Shown one piece after another: positions 15,772 to 24,152 of a stretch of 30,887 bases of DNA. The notes beneath the pieces are model-generated. The model did not search any database. It was not told where the DNA came from and worked only from the letters and a program-made list of their open reading frames with translations. Within the stretch, counting starts at the first letter, position 1. Each line of letters opens with the position of its first letter. Source of the DNA: Gemmatimonadota bacterium (GTDB lineage: Bacteria > Latescibacterota > UBA2968 > UBA8231); contig PATE01000114.1 of the NCBI GenBank assembly GCA_002712305.1, positions 1 to 30,887 of the forward strand. Reading direction: 5' to 3'. The position numbers and the translations under genes are program-made.

Positions 15772-17970
15772 ATGGCTGACCCCGAAAACCTTCCTCTCGA
15801 TCGTGTCCTTGAGCGGCTGAAGGACCCGACTCCGGGTAATGTCTGGGTCGAATCACCGCAGGGCCCCACAGCGCGCCACCTGATCCTGACCCAACTGCAG
15901 ACCTGGCTCGGCGCCGGGATCGCTCCTCGACACATCCTCGTCCTGCTGCCACAGCTGGATCGTCGTGAGCACTACCGTCGCTCGTTGGCGGCGATGCTCG
16001 ATGACCCCGCCCTGTCGGCCGGCGTGGGCATTCAGACCTACTACGGACTTGCCTCGCGGGCGGTAAGGTTGCTCTGGCCCGATGTCGCCGCTGCAGCCGG
16101 TTTTGGCAACCCGCTGGATCCACCGGTTTTCCTCACCTACGAAACGGCCCAATATCTGATGAGCCAGATCGTTCAGCCCAAGGTGAGTGAAGGGTACTTT
16201 GAAGGGCTCACCATGCGCCCTCAGCGCATTCTCTCGCAGTTGCTGGACAATCTCAACAAGGCCGCCGTCAACGGATATCCCCTGGAAGAGGTCGGACAAC
16301 GGCTGAAGGCCGCCTGGACGGGTGAGGCGGAGAGTCTCCGATACTTCGATCAGGCACAGACGTGCATCGAAGTGTTCCGAACTCATTGTCTGCAGCACAA
16401 TCTGGTGGATATCTCCCTGGCCATCGACCTGTTCCATCGGTTTCTGCGACCGGGCGATGCCTGTGAAGCCTATCTGTCCCAATTCACCTATCTGGCGGTG
16501 GAGGGTGTCGAGGAATCAGTACCCGTGGCCCAGGATTTCCTTGCTCACCACATGTCCCGTACCTCCGCTTCGCTGCTCGTCCATCGCAGGCACGGTGGAT
16601 TTCGGGTGTTCCTCGGCGTCGATCCGCTCGGAGCCATCGACCTGCGCGACAGATGCAACCGATCCATTGGTGTCGACAGCCCGCTACGGCCCGTGGACAC
16701 GCTCGCTGAACACATCATTGCCGACCTGAACGATCTGGTCCAGCCCACAGGTGGTGAGCGCCCCCATGCGGAGACGGCCTCGACGACGGTATGTCCAATC
16801 GCGGCGCGGCACCGTGGCGAGATGATCGACCGCGTGGCAACACAGGTGGTCGAACTGGTTCGCAGTGGCGACGCCGAGCCCGGCCAGATCGCGATCGTCG
16901 CTCCCTATGCAGACGGGGTGCTGCGCTTCGTTCTTCAGCAGGCCTTGCGTGAGCACGACATCCCTTTCGCGGTGGTGCGTCGTTTCGAAAGTCTGCGTGA
17001 GGAGCCTCTGGTTCGCGGCGCCCTTGCCCTGGCCGCCCTTGCCCACGAAGGCTGGACGATGAGGCCCCACCCATGGGATGTGGCCGAGGGGCTGGCGGCC
17101 GTGATGGATCTGGATCCGGTTCGAGCAGCCATCCTCGGTAGAGCCGCCTACGATCGTGGCAACGGGTGTCTGCGAAGTCCGACCGAACTGGCTGACTCTG
17201 ATCTGCGTGAACGTCTGGGGAACGAGAAGAGGACGATCTATGAGGGGGTATGGCAGTGGATTCAGCGTATGCGGGAGTCCGAATCGATGCCGCTGGATCA
17301 TTTCCTCCGACGACTGTTTGGTGAGATTCTTTCGCGACCCGATCTCGACCCAGCACACGGCACGCTCTTCGCGCGATTCATTGCCTCTGCAGAGGCTTTC
17401 CGTAAGACGGCGCCGGCCCTCAATCTGGAGGGCCGACAGATTGGCGAGCGTTATGCGGAGATGGTGGCAGAAGGCGTTGTGGCGGCCGCCTACGAAGCAC
17501 CCATGTCGCAAGCCGTGTCCGATGCGGTTCTGGTGGTGGCACCGGTGACGACGTATCTACTCGACGAGCGACAGGCTCGATACCAGTTTTGGCTGGACAT
17601 CGGTTCCATTCACTGGTGGGCCCCTCCTCATCAACCTCTGACCAACCCTCATGTACTGGCGAGACGTTGGCCAATCGGCCAAGCCTGGACGGACCGCCTC
17701 GACTTTCAACAGCGCAACGACGTGCTCGGCCGTCTCGTGCGTGGGTTGTGTGCCCGTGCCAGTGAGAGGATCTACCTCTGCTGGAGTGAACTGGAGACCG
17801 CAGGGGCCGAACAGGACAGCCCTCTGCTGCAGGCGGTGACCGATCTCGTCCTCGATCGATCCGTCATTCAGGGGATCGATTCTCGACAGGAGGGACCCGA
17901 CCAAGGAGGGTTCGATACGCTTGGACTCGACGCCGTCCCCGATGCGGGCCCCACCGACCCCGATGACTGA
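15772..17970 (+). CDS. ATPase-dead UvrD/AddB-like helicase homologue, no nuclease domain
   Basis: 732 aa from ATG 15772 (GTG 15763 adds three residues). The fold follows superfamily 1 helicases but the catalytic motifs are lost. The Walker A position reads ESPQGPTARHLIL (27-39), with no GKT. The Walker B/motif II position reads YLAVEGVEESVPVAQDFL (240-257), where an active helicase has DEAQD. Domain 2A is still recognisable (IAIVAPYADGVLRFVLQQAL from 373, then SLREEPLVRGALAL). This is the pattern of AddB/RexB and RecC, whose helicase modules are inactive. Unlike AddB it lacks a C-terminal nuclease and cysteines for an Fe-S cluster. The stop overlaps the active helicase gene. It is probably the scaffold or DNA-scanning subunit of the complex encoded with the next two genes. 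Confidence 0.75.
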   Translation: MADPENLPLDRVLERLKDPTPGNVWVESPQGPTARHLILTQLQTWLGAGIAPRHILVLLPQLDRREHYRRSLAAMLDDPALSAGVGIQTYYGLASRAVRLLWPDVAAAAGFGNPLDPPVFLTYETAQYLMSQIVQPKVSEGYFEGLTMRPQRILSQLLDNLNKAAVNGYPLEEVGQRLKAAWTGEAESLRYFDQAQTCIEVFRTHCLQHNLVDISLAIDLFHRFLRPGDACEAYLSQFTYLAVEGVEESVPVAQDFLAHHMSRTSASLLVHRRHGGFRVFLGVDPLGAIDLRDRCNRSIGVDSPLRPVDTLAEHIIADLNDLVQPTGGERPHAETASTTVCPIAARHRGEMIDRVATQVVELVRSGDAEPGQIAIVAPYADGVLRFVLQQALREHDIPFAVVRRFESLREEPLVRGALALAALAHEGWTMRPHPWDVAEGLAAVMDLDPVRAAILGRAAYDRGNGCLRSPTELADSDLRERLGNEKRTIYEGVWQWIQRMRESESMPLDHFLRRLFGEILSRPDLDPAHGTLFARFIASAEAFRKTAPALNLEGRQIGERYAEMVAEGVVAAAYEAPMSQAVSDAVLVVAPVTTYLLDERQARYQFWLDIGSIHWWAPPHQPLTNPHVLARRWPIGQAWTDRLDFQQRNDVLGRLVRGLCARASERIYLCWSELETAGAEQDSPLLQAVTDLVLDRSVIQGIDSRQEGPDQGGFDTLGLDAVPDAGPTDPDD

Positions 17971-20230
17971 GGCGACCGGCTTTCAACCCCGTGCAGGACA
18001 GCGCGAAATCCTCGAATACGAGGGCGGCCGGATGGGCGTTGCCGCCGTTCCGGGCAGCGGCAAGACCGCGACGATCGCCGCGTTGACGTCCCGTCTGCTC
18101 GAGCAGAGGGTGGACGGGAAGGGACCGCTTGGGCGACGGGGACGCGTTCTGGTGGTGACGTATCAGAACGCCGCAGTGGATACACTGCGAGGTCGAATCG
18201 GGGCGCGACTGCGCGAGCGCGGTTTGCCTGTCACCGGATTCGATGTGCGCACGCTGCACAGTCTCTCCTTCGGACTGGTTCAGGCTTATCCCGGGCACGT
18301 GGGCACGACGACGGACTTCCGTGTCCTGGACGAAGCCTCAGCGAATGCCTTCGTCGATCGTTCCGTGGCAGACTGGAGTCGGGCACATGTCTCCACCTGG
18401 GGGCGATTGGCACCTGGTGAGGGCAATGTGTACGACGAGCGGTGGGAGGGGCAGTGGCAACGTATCGCACGATCGCTGGCCAGCAGTATCATCGGGGCCG
18501 CGAAGAACCGCCGCCTCGAGTCCGAGGCGGTCATCCGCCTGGCAACCGGCGAACATGCGCAGGGATTGGCCGCCCAACTGGTGCGCATCGGCGGTCAGAT
18601 CTTTGAGGGATACCAGAGACTGGTAGAGACATCCGGTAGCATCGACTTCAACGACATGGTTCGCCTCGCCGTCGCCTTGCTCGAACAGGCAGAGGATGTG
18701 ACCGAACGCCTCGCTCAGCGCTGGCCCGTTATTCTGGAAGATGAGGCGCAGGACAGTGTTCCTCTGCAGGAGGAGTTGCTCGGTCGTCTTACGGCGGCGA
18801 CGGGCAACTGGATCCGCGTCGGTGATCCCAATCAGTCCATCACCAGTACGTTTACCGCCGCCAATCCGAAGTTGCTCCGCGCATATCTTGAGCGTCACGA
18901 TGTGATCGCCGTAGAGATGTCCGTCTCTGGGCGGAGTGCGCACAGGATTCAGAATCTGGCCAACGACCTGGTCCGGTGGACGTGCGACAGGTATCCCCTT
19001 GAGGCGATTCGTGCCCGTGCCTTCCGTGATCAGTCGATGCAGCTCACCGAAGTGGGTGATCCACAACGAAACCCCGTCGACAGTGATGGGCACAGCATTC
19101 TATTTCGCCAGTTCGAACATCGCCATGAAGAGCTGCTGGACACGAGCACTCGTGCGGCGCGTTTCGCCGGTGCGCAGCCGGATGCGACAGTGGCGATTCT
19201 GGTCCCCACGAACAAGATGGGATTTGACGTGGCCGAACTGTTGCGAGAGCGGAAGGTCGGCTTCGACGAACGTCTGCAGAGCTCGCGCAACGTCCGGTCC
19301 GTCGTCGACACGATGGCCAGAGCTCTCTCGCTGGTCGCACAACCAGCCAACTCCCGTGCCTTGGAGCGCGCCTGGCAGTCGCTGGAACTGGCCGGCGGTG
19401 ATTCGCCGAGGGCGACGCCAGATCAGGCCCCCCGTCTTCTGCGCAGTTGCTATCGCCCCGAGCAGCTGTTGGCGCCACGTGAGGAGGAAGACTGGGTGAC
19501 GTCCGATGCCTTTCCTCCCGTGTCGGGTATCGATTCGGACACCTGGCATCGGATCGATCGGTTCGCCCGACGTGTAGCCAAGTGGCTGCCTGCGGCAGCA
19601 CTTCCCGTGGACCAGTTGACGATGGCTCTGGCCCATGACCTGCTGCCAGAAGACGATCTGGCCATGGCCCATGAGATCGCCATGTTTCTGCGCCGGCTCA
19701 GCGATGAGCATCCCGCCTGGCGATTGCCCGAACTGGTGGCTGAACTGAGTGACGCCGCCGTAGGGCGATCGTTGCTCTCCCAACCCGATGAAGGGTACGA
19801 ACCGCAACCCGGTCGCATTACGCTGACGACCCTTCACAAAGCAAAGGGCTTGGAGTGGGATCTCGTCTATGTCCTTGGTGTCGATTCGGTCGAGTATCCG
19901 GCCACGTTAGAGGATGAGTTCCGTGGTCATCAGCAACACCTGGGAGGTGACCCAGCACAGCTCGCACGCACGTGGATGCTGAATGCTGCCGATGGCGGGC
20001 AAGCAACCCTCGATGGCGGCACCGAAGGGCGGCTCGATACGATCGCCGAGCGACTACGTCTGCTGTACGTGGCCATTACACGCGCCTGTCGCTATCTGAG
20101 CCTCAGCTTCAGCGAGTACGTGCCGATGGGCCAGCGAACGCGGCGTGTAGAGCCGGCGTTGGCATTCGAGCAGTTGCAGACGCTCTATCAAGCCAGAACC
20201 GTGACAAGCGACAAGGGCGCTGGAGCATGA
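17963..20230 (+). CDS. UvrD/AddA-like SF1 helicase lacking a nuclease domain
   Basis: 755 aa from ATG 17963 (8-base overlap with the previous stop; ATG 17942 is an in-frame alternative). All SF1A motifs are present: Walker A AVPGSGKT (28-35), Ia TYQNAAVDTLRGRI, II DEAQD (260-264), III VGDPNQSITSTF (from 286), IV with an Arg in SVSGRSAHRI, V LTTLHKAKGLEWD (about 621-633) and VI LLYVAITRA (about 701). It should be a 3'-to-5' DNA translocase. AddA and RecB carry a C-terminal RecB nuclease; here the protein stops soon after motif VI and the nuclease is the next gene, joined by an ATGA overlap. It also lacks the Tudor-like tail seen in the UvrD at 25865-28174, so it is a different subfamily. Confidence 0.88.
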   Translation: MTEATGFQPRAGQREILEYEGGRMGVAAVPGSGKTATIAALTSRLLEQRVDGKGPLGRRGRVLVVTYQNAAVDTLRGRIGARLRERGLPVTGFDVRTLHSLSFGLVQAYPGHVGTTTDFRVLDEASANAFVDRSVADWSRAHVSTWGRLAPGEGNVYDERWEGQWQRIARSLASSIIGAAKNRRLESEAVIRLATGEHAQGLAAQLVRIGGQIFEGYQRLVETSGSIDFNDMVRLAVALLEQAEDVTERLAQRWPVILEDEAQDSVPLQEELLGRLTAATGNWIRVGDPNQSITSTFTAANPKLLRAYLERHDVIAVEMSVSGRSAHRIQNLANDLVRWTCDRYPLEAIRARAFRDQSMQLTEVGDPQRNPVDSDGHSILFRQFEHRHEELLDTSTRAARFAGAQPDATVAILVPTNKMGFDVAELLRERKVGFDERLQSSRNVRSVVDTMARALSLVAQPANSRALERAWQSLELAGGDSPRATPDQAPRLLRSCYRPEQLLAPREEEDWVTSDAFPPVSGIDSDTWHRIDRFARRVAKWLPAAALPVDQLTMALAHDLLPEDDLAMAHEIAMFLRRLSDEHPAWRLPELVAELSDAAVGRSLLSQPDEGYEPQPGRITLTTLHKAKGLEWDLVYVLGVDSVEYPATLEDEFRGHQQHLGGDPAQLARTWMLNAADGGQATLDGGTEGRLDTIAERLRLLYVAITRACRYLSLSFSEYVPMGQRTRRVEPALAFEQLQTLYQARTVTSDKGAGA

Positions 20231-21069
20231 TCGACACGCTGAGCCAGAGTGCCATCGACACCTACCAACGTTGCGCACGCCGCTTTTACCTCAGATATGT
20301 GCAGGGTCTGGACTGGCCTGCACCACTCACGTCATCAGAACTGGACTTTGAGCAGGCCATGCGCCGGGGCGAACACTTCCATCTTCTGATACAGCAACAT
20401 ACTCTGGGGCTGGACGTGACGCCCATGGTGGAAGCCAGTGAAGACCAGATCCTGCGAGACTGGTGGCAGCGCTACCTGAATCAAGCTCAGGCGCTGATCC
20501 CGTCCACGGCCCGGGCTCAATTCAGTGAAGTCGAACTCGGCCTTGGTCTGGCGGGGGTCACGCTGGTGGCCAAGTTCGATCTTGTCGTGGTCGACGCCGA
20601 GGGCGAACTGGTCATCTTCGATTGGAAGACCGGTGTTCCACGCACGGCCCAACAGCTGTCGGCAACGTGGCAGACCATCGTCTACTGTTTCGTCGCGACC
20701 GAATGCGGAGGTCAGCTTGTCGACCCCGCATCCGCGTCGCCAACGCCGGTGTCGCCCGAGTCTGTTCGGTTGACCTACTGGCACGCCCGCGAGGCCGACC
20801 GGCCCGTTCGGCTGCCGTATGATGAGGCCTCCCATGAACAAGCACATCGACGACTGTCGGCCGTGATCATGGAACTAAAGGATCTCGTTGAAAGCGGCGA
20901 GGAAAGTGCCTTCGTCCGTACACCGAACGAAGGAGAGTGTCGCCACTGTCCCTATCGATCCTATTGTGAGAGGGGGCGTGTGGCGGGCCCAGAGATGGAG
21001 CCCGAACAGCTACTCGGAGTCGAGGAGTCGATGAGAGTCGTCGAAGGGCCGAATGACCTGGAAGATTGA
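20227..21069 (+). CDS. Stand-alone RecB-family PD-(D/E)XK nuclease with Fe-S cysteines
   Basis: 280 aa, ATG at 20227 overlapping the helicase stop. It opens with the family motif LSQSAIDTYQRCARRFYLRY (Cys16). The nuclease core has His50 in the GEHFH helix, Asp118 in KFDLVVVD, Asp132 and Lys134 in FDWKTG, and Gln149/Tyr153 in WQTIVY, in the order of RecB/AddB/Cas4 nucleases. Three more cysteines at 238, 241 and 247 (CRHCPYRSYC) give, with Cys16, the C...CxxCx5C iron-sulfur clamp of AddB and Cas4. Cas4 is unlikely without any cas gene or CRISPR array nearby. It most likely provides the single nuclease of the helicase complex encoded by the two preceding genes. Confidence 0.9.
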   Translation: MIDTLSQSAIDTYQRCARRFYLRYVQGLDWPAPLTSSELDFEQAMRRGEHFHLLIQQHTLGLDVTPMVEASEDQILRDWWQRYLNQAQALIPSTARAQFSEVELGLGLAGVTLVAKFDLVVVDAEGELVIFDWKTGVPRTAQQLSATWQTIVYCFVATECGGQLVDPASASPTPVSPESVRLTYWHAREADRPVRLPYDEASHEQAHRRLSAVIMELKDLVESGEESAFVRTPNEGECRHCPYRSYCERGRVAGPEMEPEQLLGVEESMRVVEGPNDLED

Positions 21070-22761
21070 GGCCTCACGAAGGTGTTGCTGCTGGGCACTG
21101 TGTCTGCTGGGTGTTGGGTTGTCCGCGTGCGGCACCGAAGGATCATCGCCGGAGTGGCCCCGTTTTACTGACAGAGCCACAGCCTCCGGTCTGACAGAAC
21201 CGGTCCGAGCTGGAGATGCGCAGAAGGCGGATGTACTAGAAGCCAACACGGGCGGTGTGGCCATCATCGACTATGACGAGGATGGTGATCGGGATCTGTT
21301 CTTCGTCAACGGCGGTGCACGAAGCCCGTACGATGAGGAGGTGCCCCGCTCCATGTTGTATCGAAACGACGGTCGCCTCCAGTTCACGAATGTCAGTGAA
21401 GAATCTGGTGCTGACGTCACCGCGTGGGGGATGGGGGTTGCCGTGTGGGATGTCGACGGCGATGGATGGCCGGACATGTTCCTGAGTGCATGGGGAGCCA
21501 ACCATCTATTCCTCAATCAGCGCGATGGCACCTTCGGGTCGGTTCCCTCGGCCGGGGGGGCAAGTGATGATGGTTGGAGTACAGGCATCGCAGCGGCAGA
21601 CTACGATCTGGACGGCGATGTCGACGTCTACGTCGCACAATATGTGGACCGCCCTGCGGAACTGGAGGCGATCCCTTCCTGTACGTGGCGGGGGATCCCC
21701 GCATTCTGCGGACCTGCCGGTTTGCCGGCGGCGCCCGACAGGCTATACGAACGGACCTGGTATGGCCCCTCGATCTTTCGGGATGCCACCGAGGCGGCAG
21801 AGATCTCCGAACAGATTCCGGCCTATGGGCTTGGGGCGGTGGTAGGCGATCTGGATGCCAACGGGGATCCAGATCTCTATGTGGCCAACGACGCGACGCC
21901 GAATTTCCTCTATGAGAATCGGCACCATACCGCAGATGCCCGGTGGAAAGATCGACTTCATGAAGTCGGCCGCGTGGCGGGTGTCGCCGTCAGCGGTGAT
22001 GGCAGACGGCAAGCAGGAATGGGAATCAGCGTGGGAGATATCGACTCAGATAGTCACGTCGACCTGCTTGTGAGCAACTTCTCTCACGATCACGTCTCTC
22101 ACTATCGACAGCTGGACCCTCTTCGATTTTCAGAGACAGCCTTCGCCAGTGACCTCGGTCGCTGGACGCTTCCCACCCTCGGGTGGGGGACAGGGCTTGC
22201 TGATTTTGACCACGACATGGATCTGGATCTTTTCGTATTCCAATGGACACGTCTATCCACAGGTCGATGAGGCAGGGATCGGCACGACCTATCGCCAAGA
22301 CAATCAACTTCCGCAACGATCATGGTTTCCTTCGCGATGTAACGGTATTGTCTGGATCCGGTCTTCGCGTCACCGCAGTGAGTCGAGGAGCAGCTCTGGG
22401 CGATCTCGATGAGGATGGAGATCTCGATGTGGTGATCGTGAATCTCGACTCGATCCCGAGCCTCATGCGAAACGAGGGAGTATCTGCGGGTTGGCTGAGT
22501 GTCGAACTGGAAGGAACCCGACGAAACCGAATGGCCATCGGGGCGCGCGTCGTGGTGCGCTCTCAGGATGGCCACAGTCAGTTTCGAGAGATCCACGCCG
22601 GAACGGGGTATCTGTCACAGGATGATCACCGGCTCCACTTCGGCACGGGGACCATCGACAGCGTCGAGATTGAAGTTCACTGGCCCGGAGGCAGAGTCGA
22701 GTCTCTCGGCCGAATGGGCGTGCGTCAGCACTTAAGGATCAACTCGGGGAACGACGGTTAA
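21053..22761 (+). pseudogene. CRTAC1-like FG-GAP/VCBS repeat lipoprotein with ASPIC/UnbV domain, broken by two frameshifts
   Basis: The start overlaps the nuclease gene by 17 bases. A lipoprotein signal (CCCWALCLLGVGLSAC, lipobox Cys26) precedes calcium-binding-type repeats such as DYDEDGDRDLFFVNG, DVDGDGWPDMFLSA and DYDLDGDVDVYVAQ. The frame holds to DLDLFV near 22237, then meets TGA at 22268-22270. One base on, it resumes as SNGHVYPQVDEAG...TTYRQDNQ, and after a second shift near 22307 as FRNDHGFLRDVTVLSGSG. It then runs through DLDEDGDLDVVIVN and an ASPIC/UnbV domain (GTRRNRMAIGARVVV, HWPGGRVESL) to TAA. One extra T at 22238/22239 and two missing T's near 22309 would explain both. The restored protein is about 570 aa, probably an outer-surface lipoprotein of unknown ligand. 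Confidence 0.75.
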
Positions 22762-24152
22762 CGCTGCAGCGCTCCGTACAGCGTGTGCGACGTGGTCCGT
22801 TCGATCTTTACCTGGACCAACTGATTCATCTCCACGGGATCGGAGAGAATCGTCACCTTGCCCTGCGGTGACCTGCCGAAGTAGGTCGGCTGCCCGTCGG
22901 CGTCGGGACGACGGCTGCGTCCTTCGACGAGCACCTCAACCGTGCGTCCGACCCAGGTCTGGTTCGTCTCCCGCGAAATGCTCTCCTGCATTTCGATGAT
23001 CTGCTGGAGTCGAGCCCCTTTGACGTCGTCGGGCACGTCGTCAGCCATGCCCTTGTGAGCGAAGGTGCCGGATCGTTCGGAGTAGCGGAACATGAAGGCA
23101 CTGTCGAAGCGTACCTCCTGCATGAGCTCTACGGTCTGGCGAAAATCGTCATCGGACTCGCCGCAGAAGCCGACGATGATATCCGTCGTGATGGCAAGAT
23201 CGGGGATTTCGGTGCGCAGTCGTTGTACCAACTGTCGATACTCACCAATCGAGTAACCGCGCCTCATCGCCTCCAATTGGGGGTCAGAACCCGATTGCAC
23301 GGGAAGGTGAAGGGACGGGCAGACCTGTGGGAGGCGACCCATCGCCTCTATCGTCTCGTCGTTGAAATCGGCGGGGTAAGGGGATGTGAAGCGGATCCTG
23401 CGGATTCCATCGATCTGCGCTACCTCGTCGAGGAGCTGGGCGAAACTTCGCTGGCCGTCGTCGTAGGAGTTCACCGTCTGGCCCAGGAGAGTGACTTCGC
23501 GGAAACCCGATTCGGCCAACTCACGTACCTGTCGCAGAATCTCGTCGGATGGCACACTCCGCTCTCGTCCGCGTACATAAGGAACGACACAGAATGTGCA
23601 GAACTTGTCGCACCCTCGAATGATCGTGACCCATGCGTTGGTTCCCTCCTTACGAACCGGATCGATGCCGACATAGTTCTCGGTGCGGCTCAGACGCGTG
23701 TCGAGGAGGGTTTCATCCGCCGTTTGAGCGAGCAGCTCAGGAAGACGTTGATAGGCGTCTGGGCCTGCGATCAGATCAACGAAGGGCGCTCTCGCAGGCA
23801 GCGTGTCCGTCAAGTGTTGCGCCATGCACCCGAGCACGCCGATGGTGAGGTCTGGGCGTGTTCGACGAAGTCCGTGCAATTGGCCGACCCGGCCGATAAC
23901 GCGTTTCTCCGCATTCTCTCGCACGGCGCAGGTGTTGACGAGAATGACATTCGCGTCTTCTGGGCCGTCCACGATGCGGTATCCTGCATCTGAGAGGATG
24001 CTGGCCACAACCTCCGTGTCGGCCACGTTCATCTGGCAGCCATAGGTCTCGATGTAGACGCTTCGGTGGTGGAGGGGAGCTGTCCGTGCGTGTGCCGAGG
24101 TCGGTGAGGGGACCTCGGATAACAGTTCGATGTCGGGGAGGGACTGGCTCAC
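22758..24152 (-). CDS. miaB: tRNA-2-methylthio-N6-dimethylallyladenosine synthase MiaB
   Basis: 464 aa. The N-terminal MTTase domain holds three cluster cysteines: Cys39 (ETYGCQMN), Cys75 (NTCAVRENAE) and Cys109 (LGCMAQ). The radical-SAM motif CDKFCTFC gives Cys181, 185 and 188, and a C-terminal TRAM domain follows. CQMNVADTE and VVPYVRGRERS are MiaB-specific, as opposed to RimO or MtaB. It thiomethylates i6A37 in tRNAs reading U-starting codons. About 30 extra residues precede the usual start, but the ATG overlaps the mtaB stop as ATGA, supporting this start. The stop shares two bases with the convergent CRTAC1-like gene's stop. Confidence 0.95.
   Translation of the reverse strand: MSQSLPDIELLSEVPSPTSAHARTAPLHHRSVYIETYGCQMNVADTEVVASILSDAGYRIVDGPEDANVILVNTCAVRENAEKRVIGRVGQLHGLRRTRPDLTIGVLGCMAQHLTDTLPARAPFVDLIAGPDAYQRLPELLAQTADETLLDTRLSRTENYVGIDPVRKEGTNAWVTIIRGCDKFCTFCVVPYVRGRERSVPSDEILRQVRELAESGFREVTLLGQTVNSYDDGQRSFAQLLDEVAQIDGIRRIRFTSPYPADFNDETIEAMGRLPQVCPSLHLPVQSGSDPQLEAMRRGYSIGEYRQLVQRLRTEIPDLAITTDIIVGFCGESDDDFRQTVELMQEVRFDSAFMFRYSERSGTFAHKGMADDVPDDVKGARLQQIIEMQESISRETNQTWVGRTVEVLVEGRSRRPDADGQPTYFGRSPQGKVTILSDPVEMNQLVQVKIERTTSHTLYGALQR

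Noticed and set aside
20227-21069. Nuclease as a Cas4 protein of a CRISPR system
   Set aside because: No cas gene or repeat-spacer array in the window; its operon partners are helicases, which fits AddAB-type enzymes.
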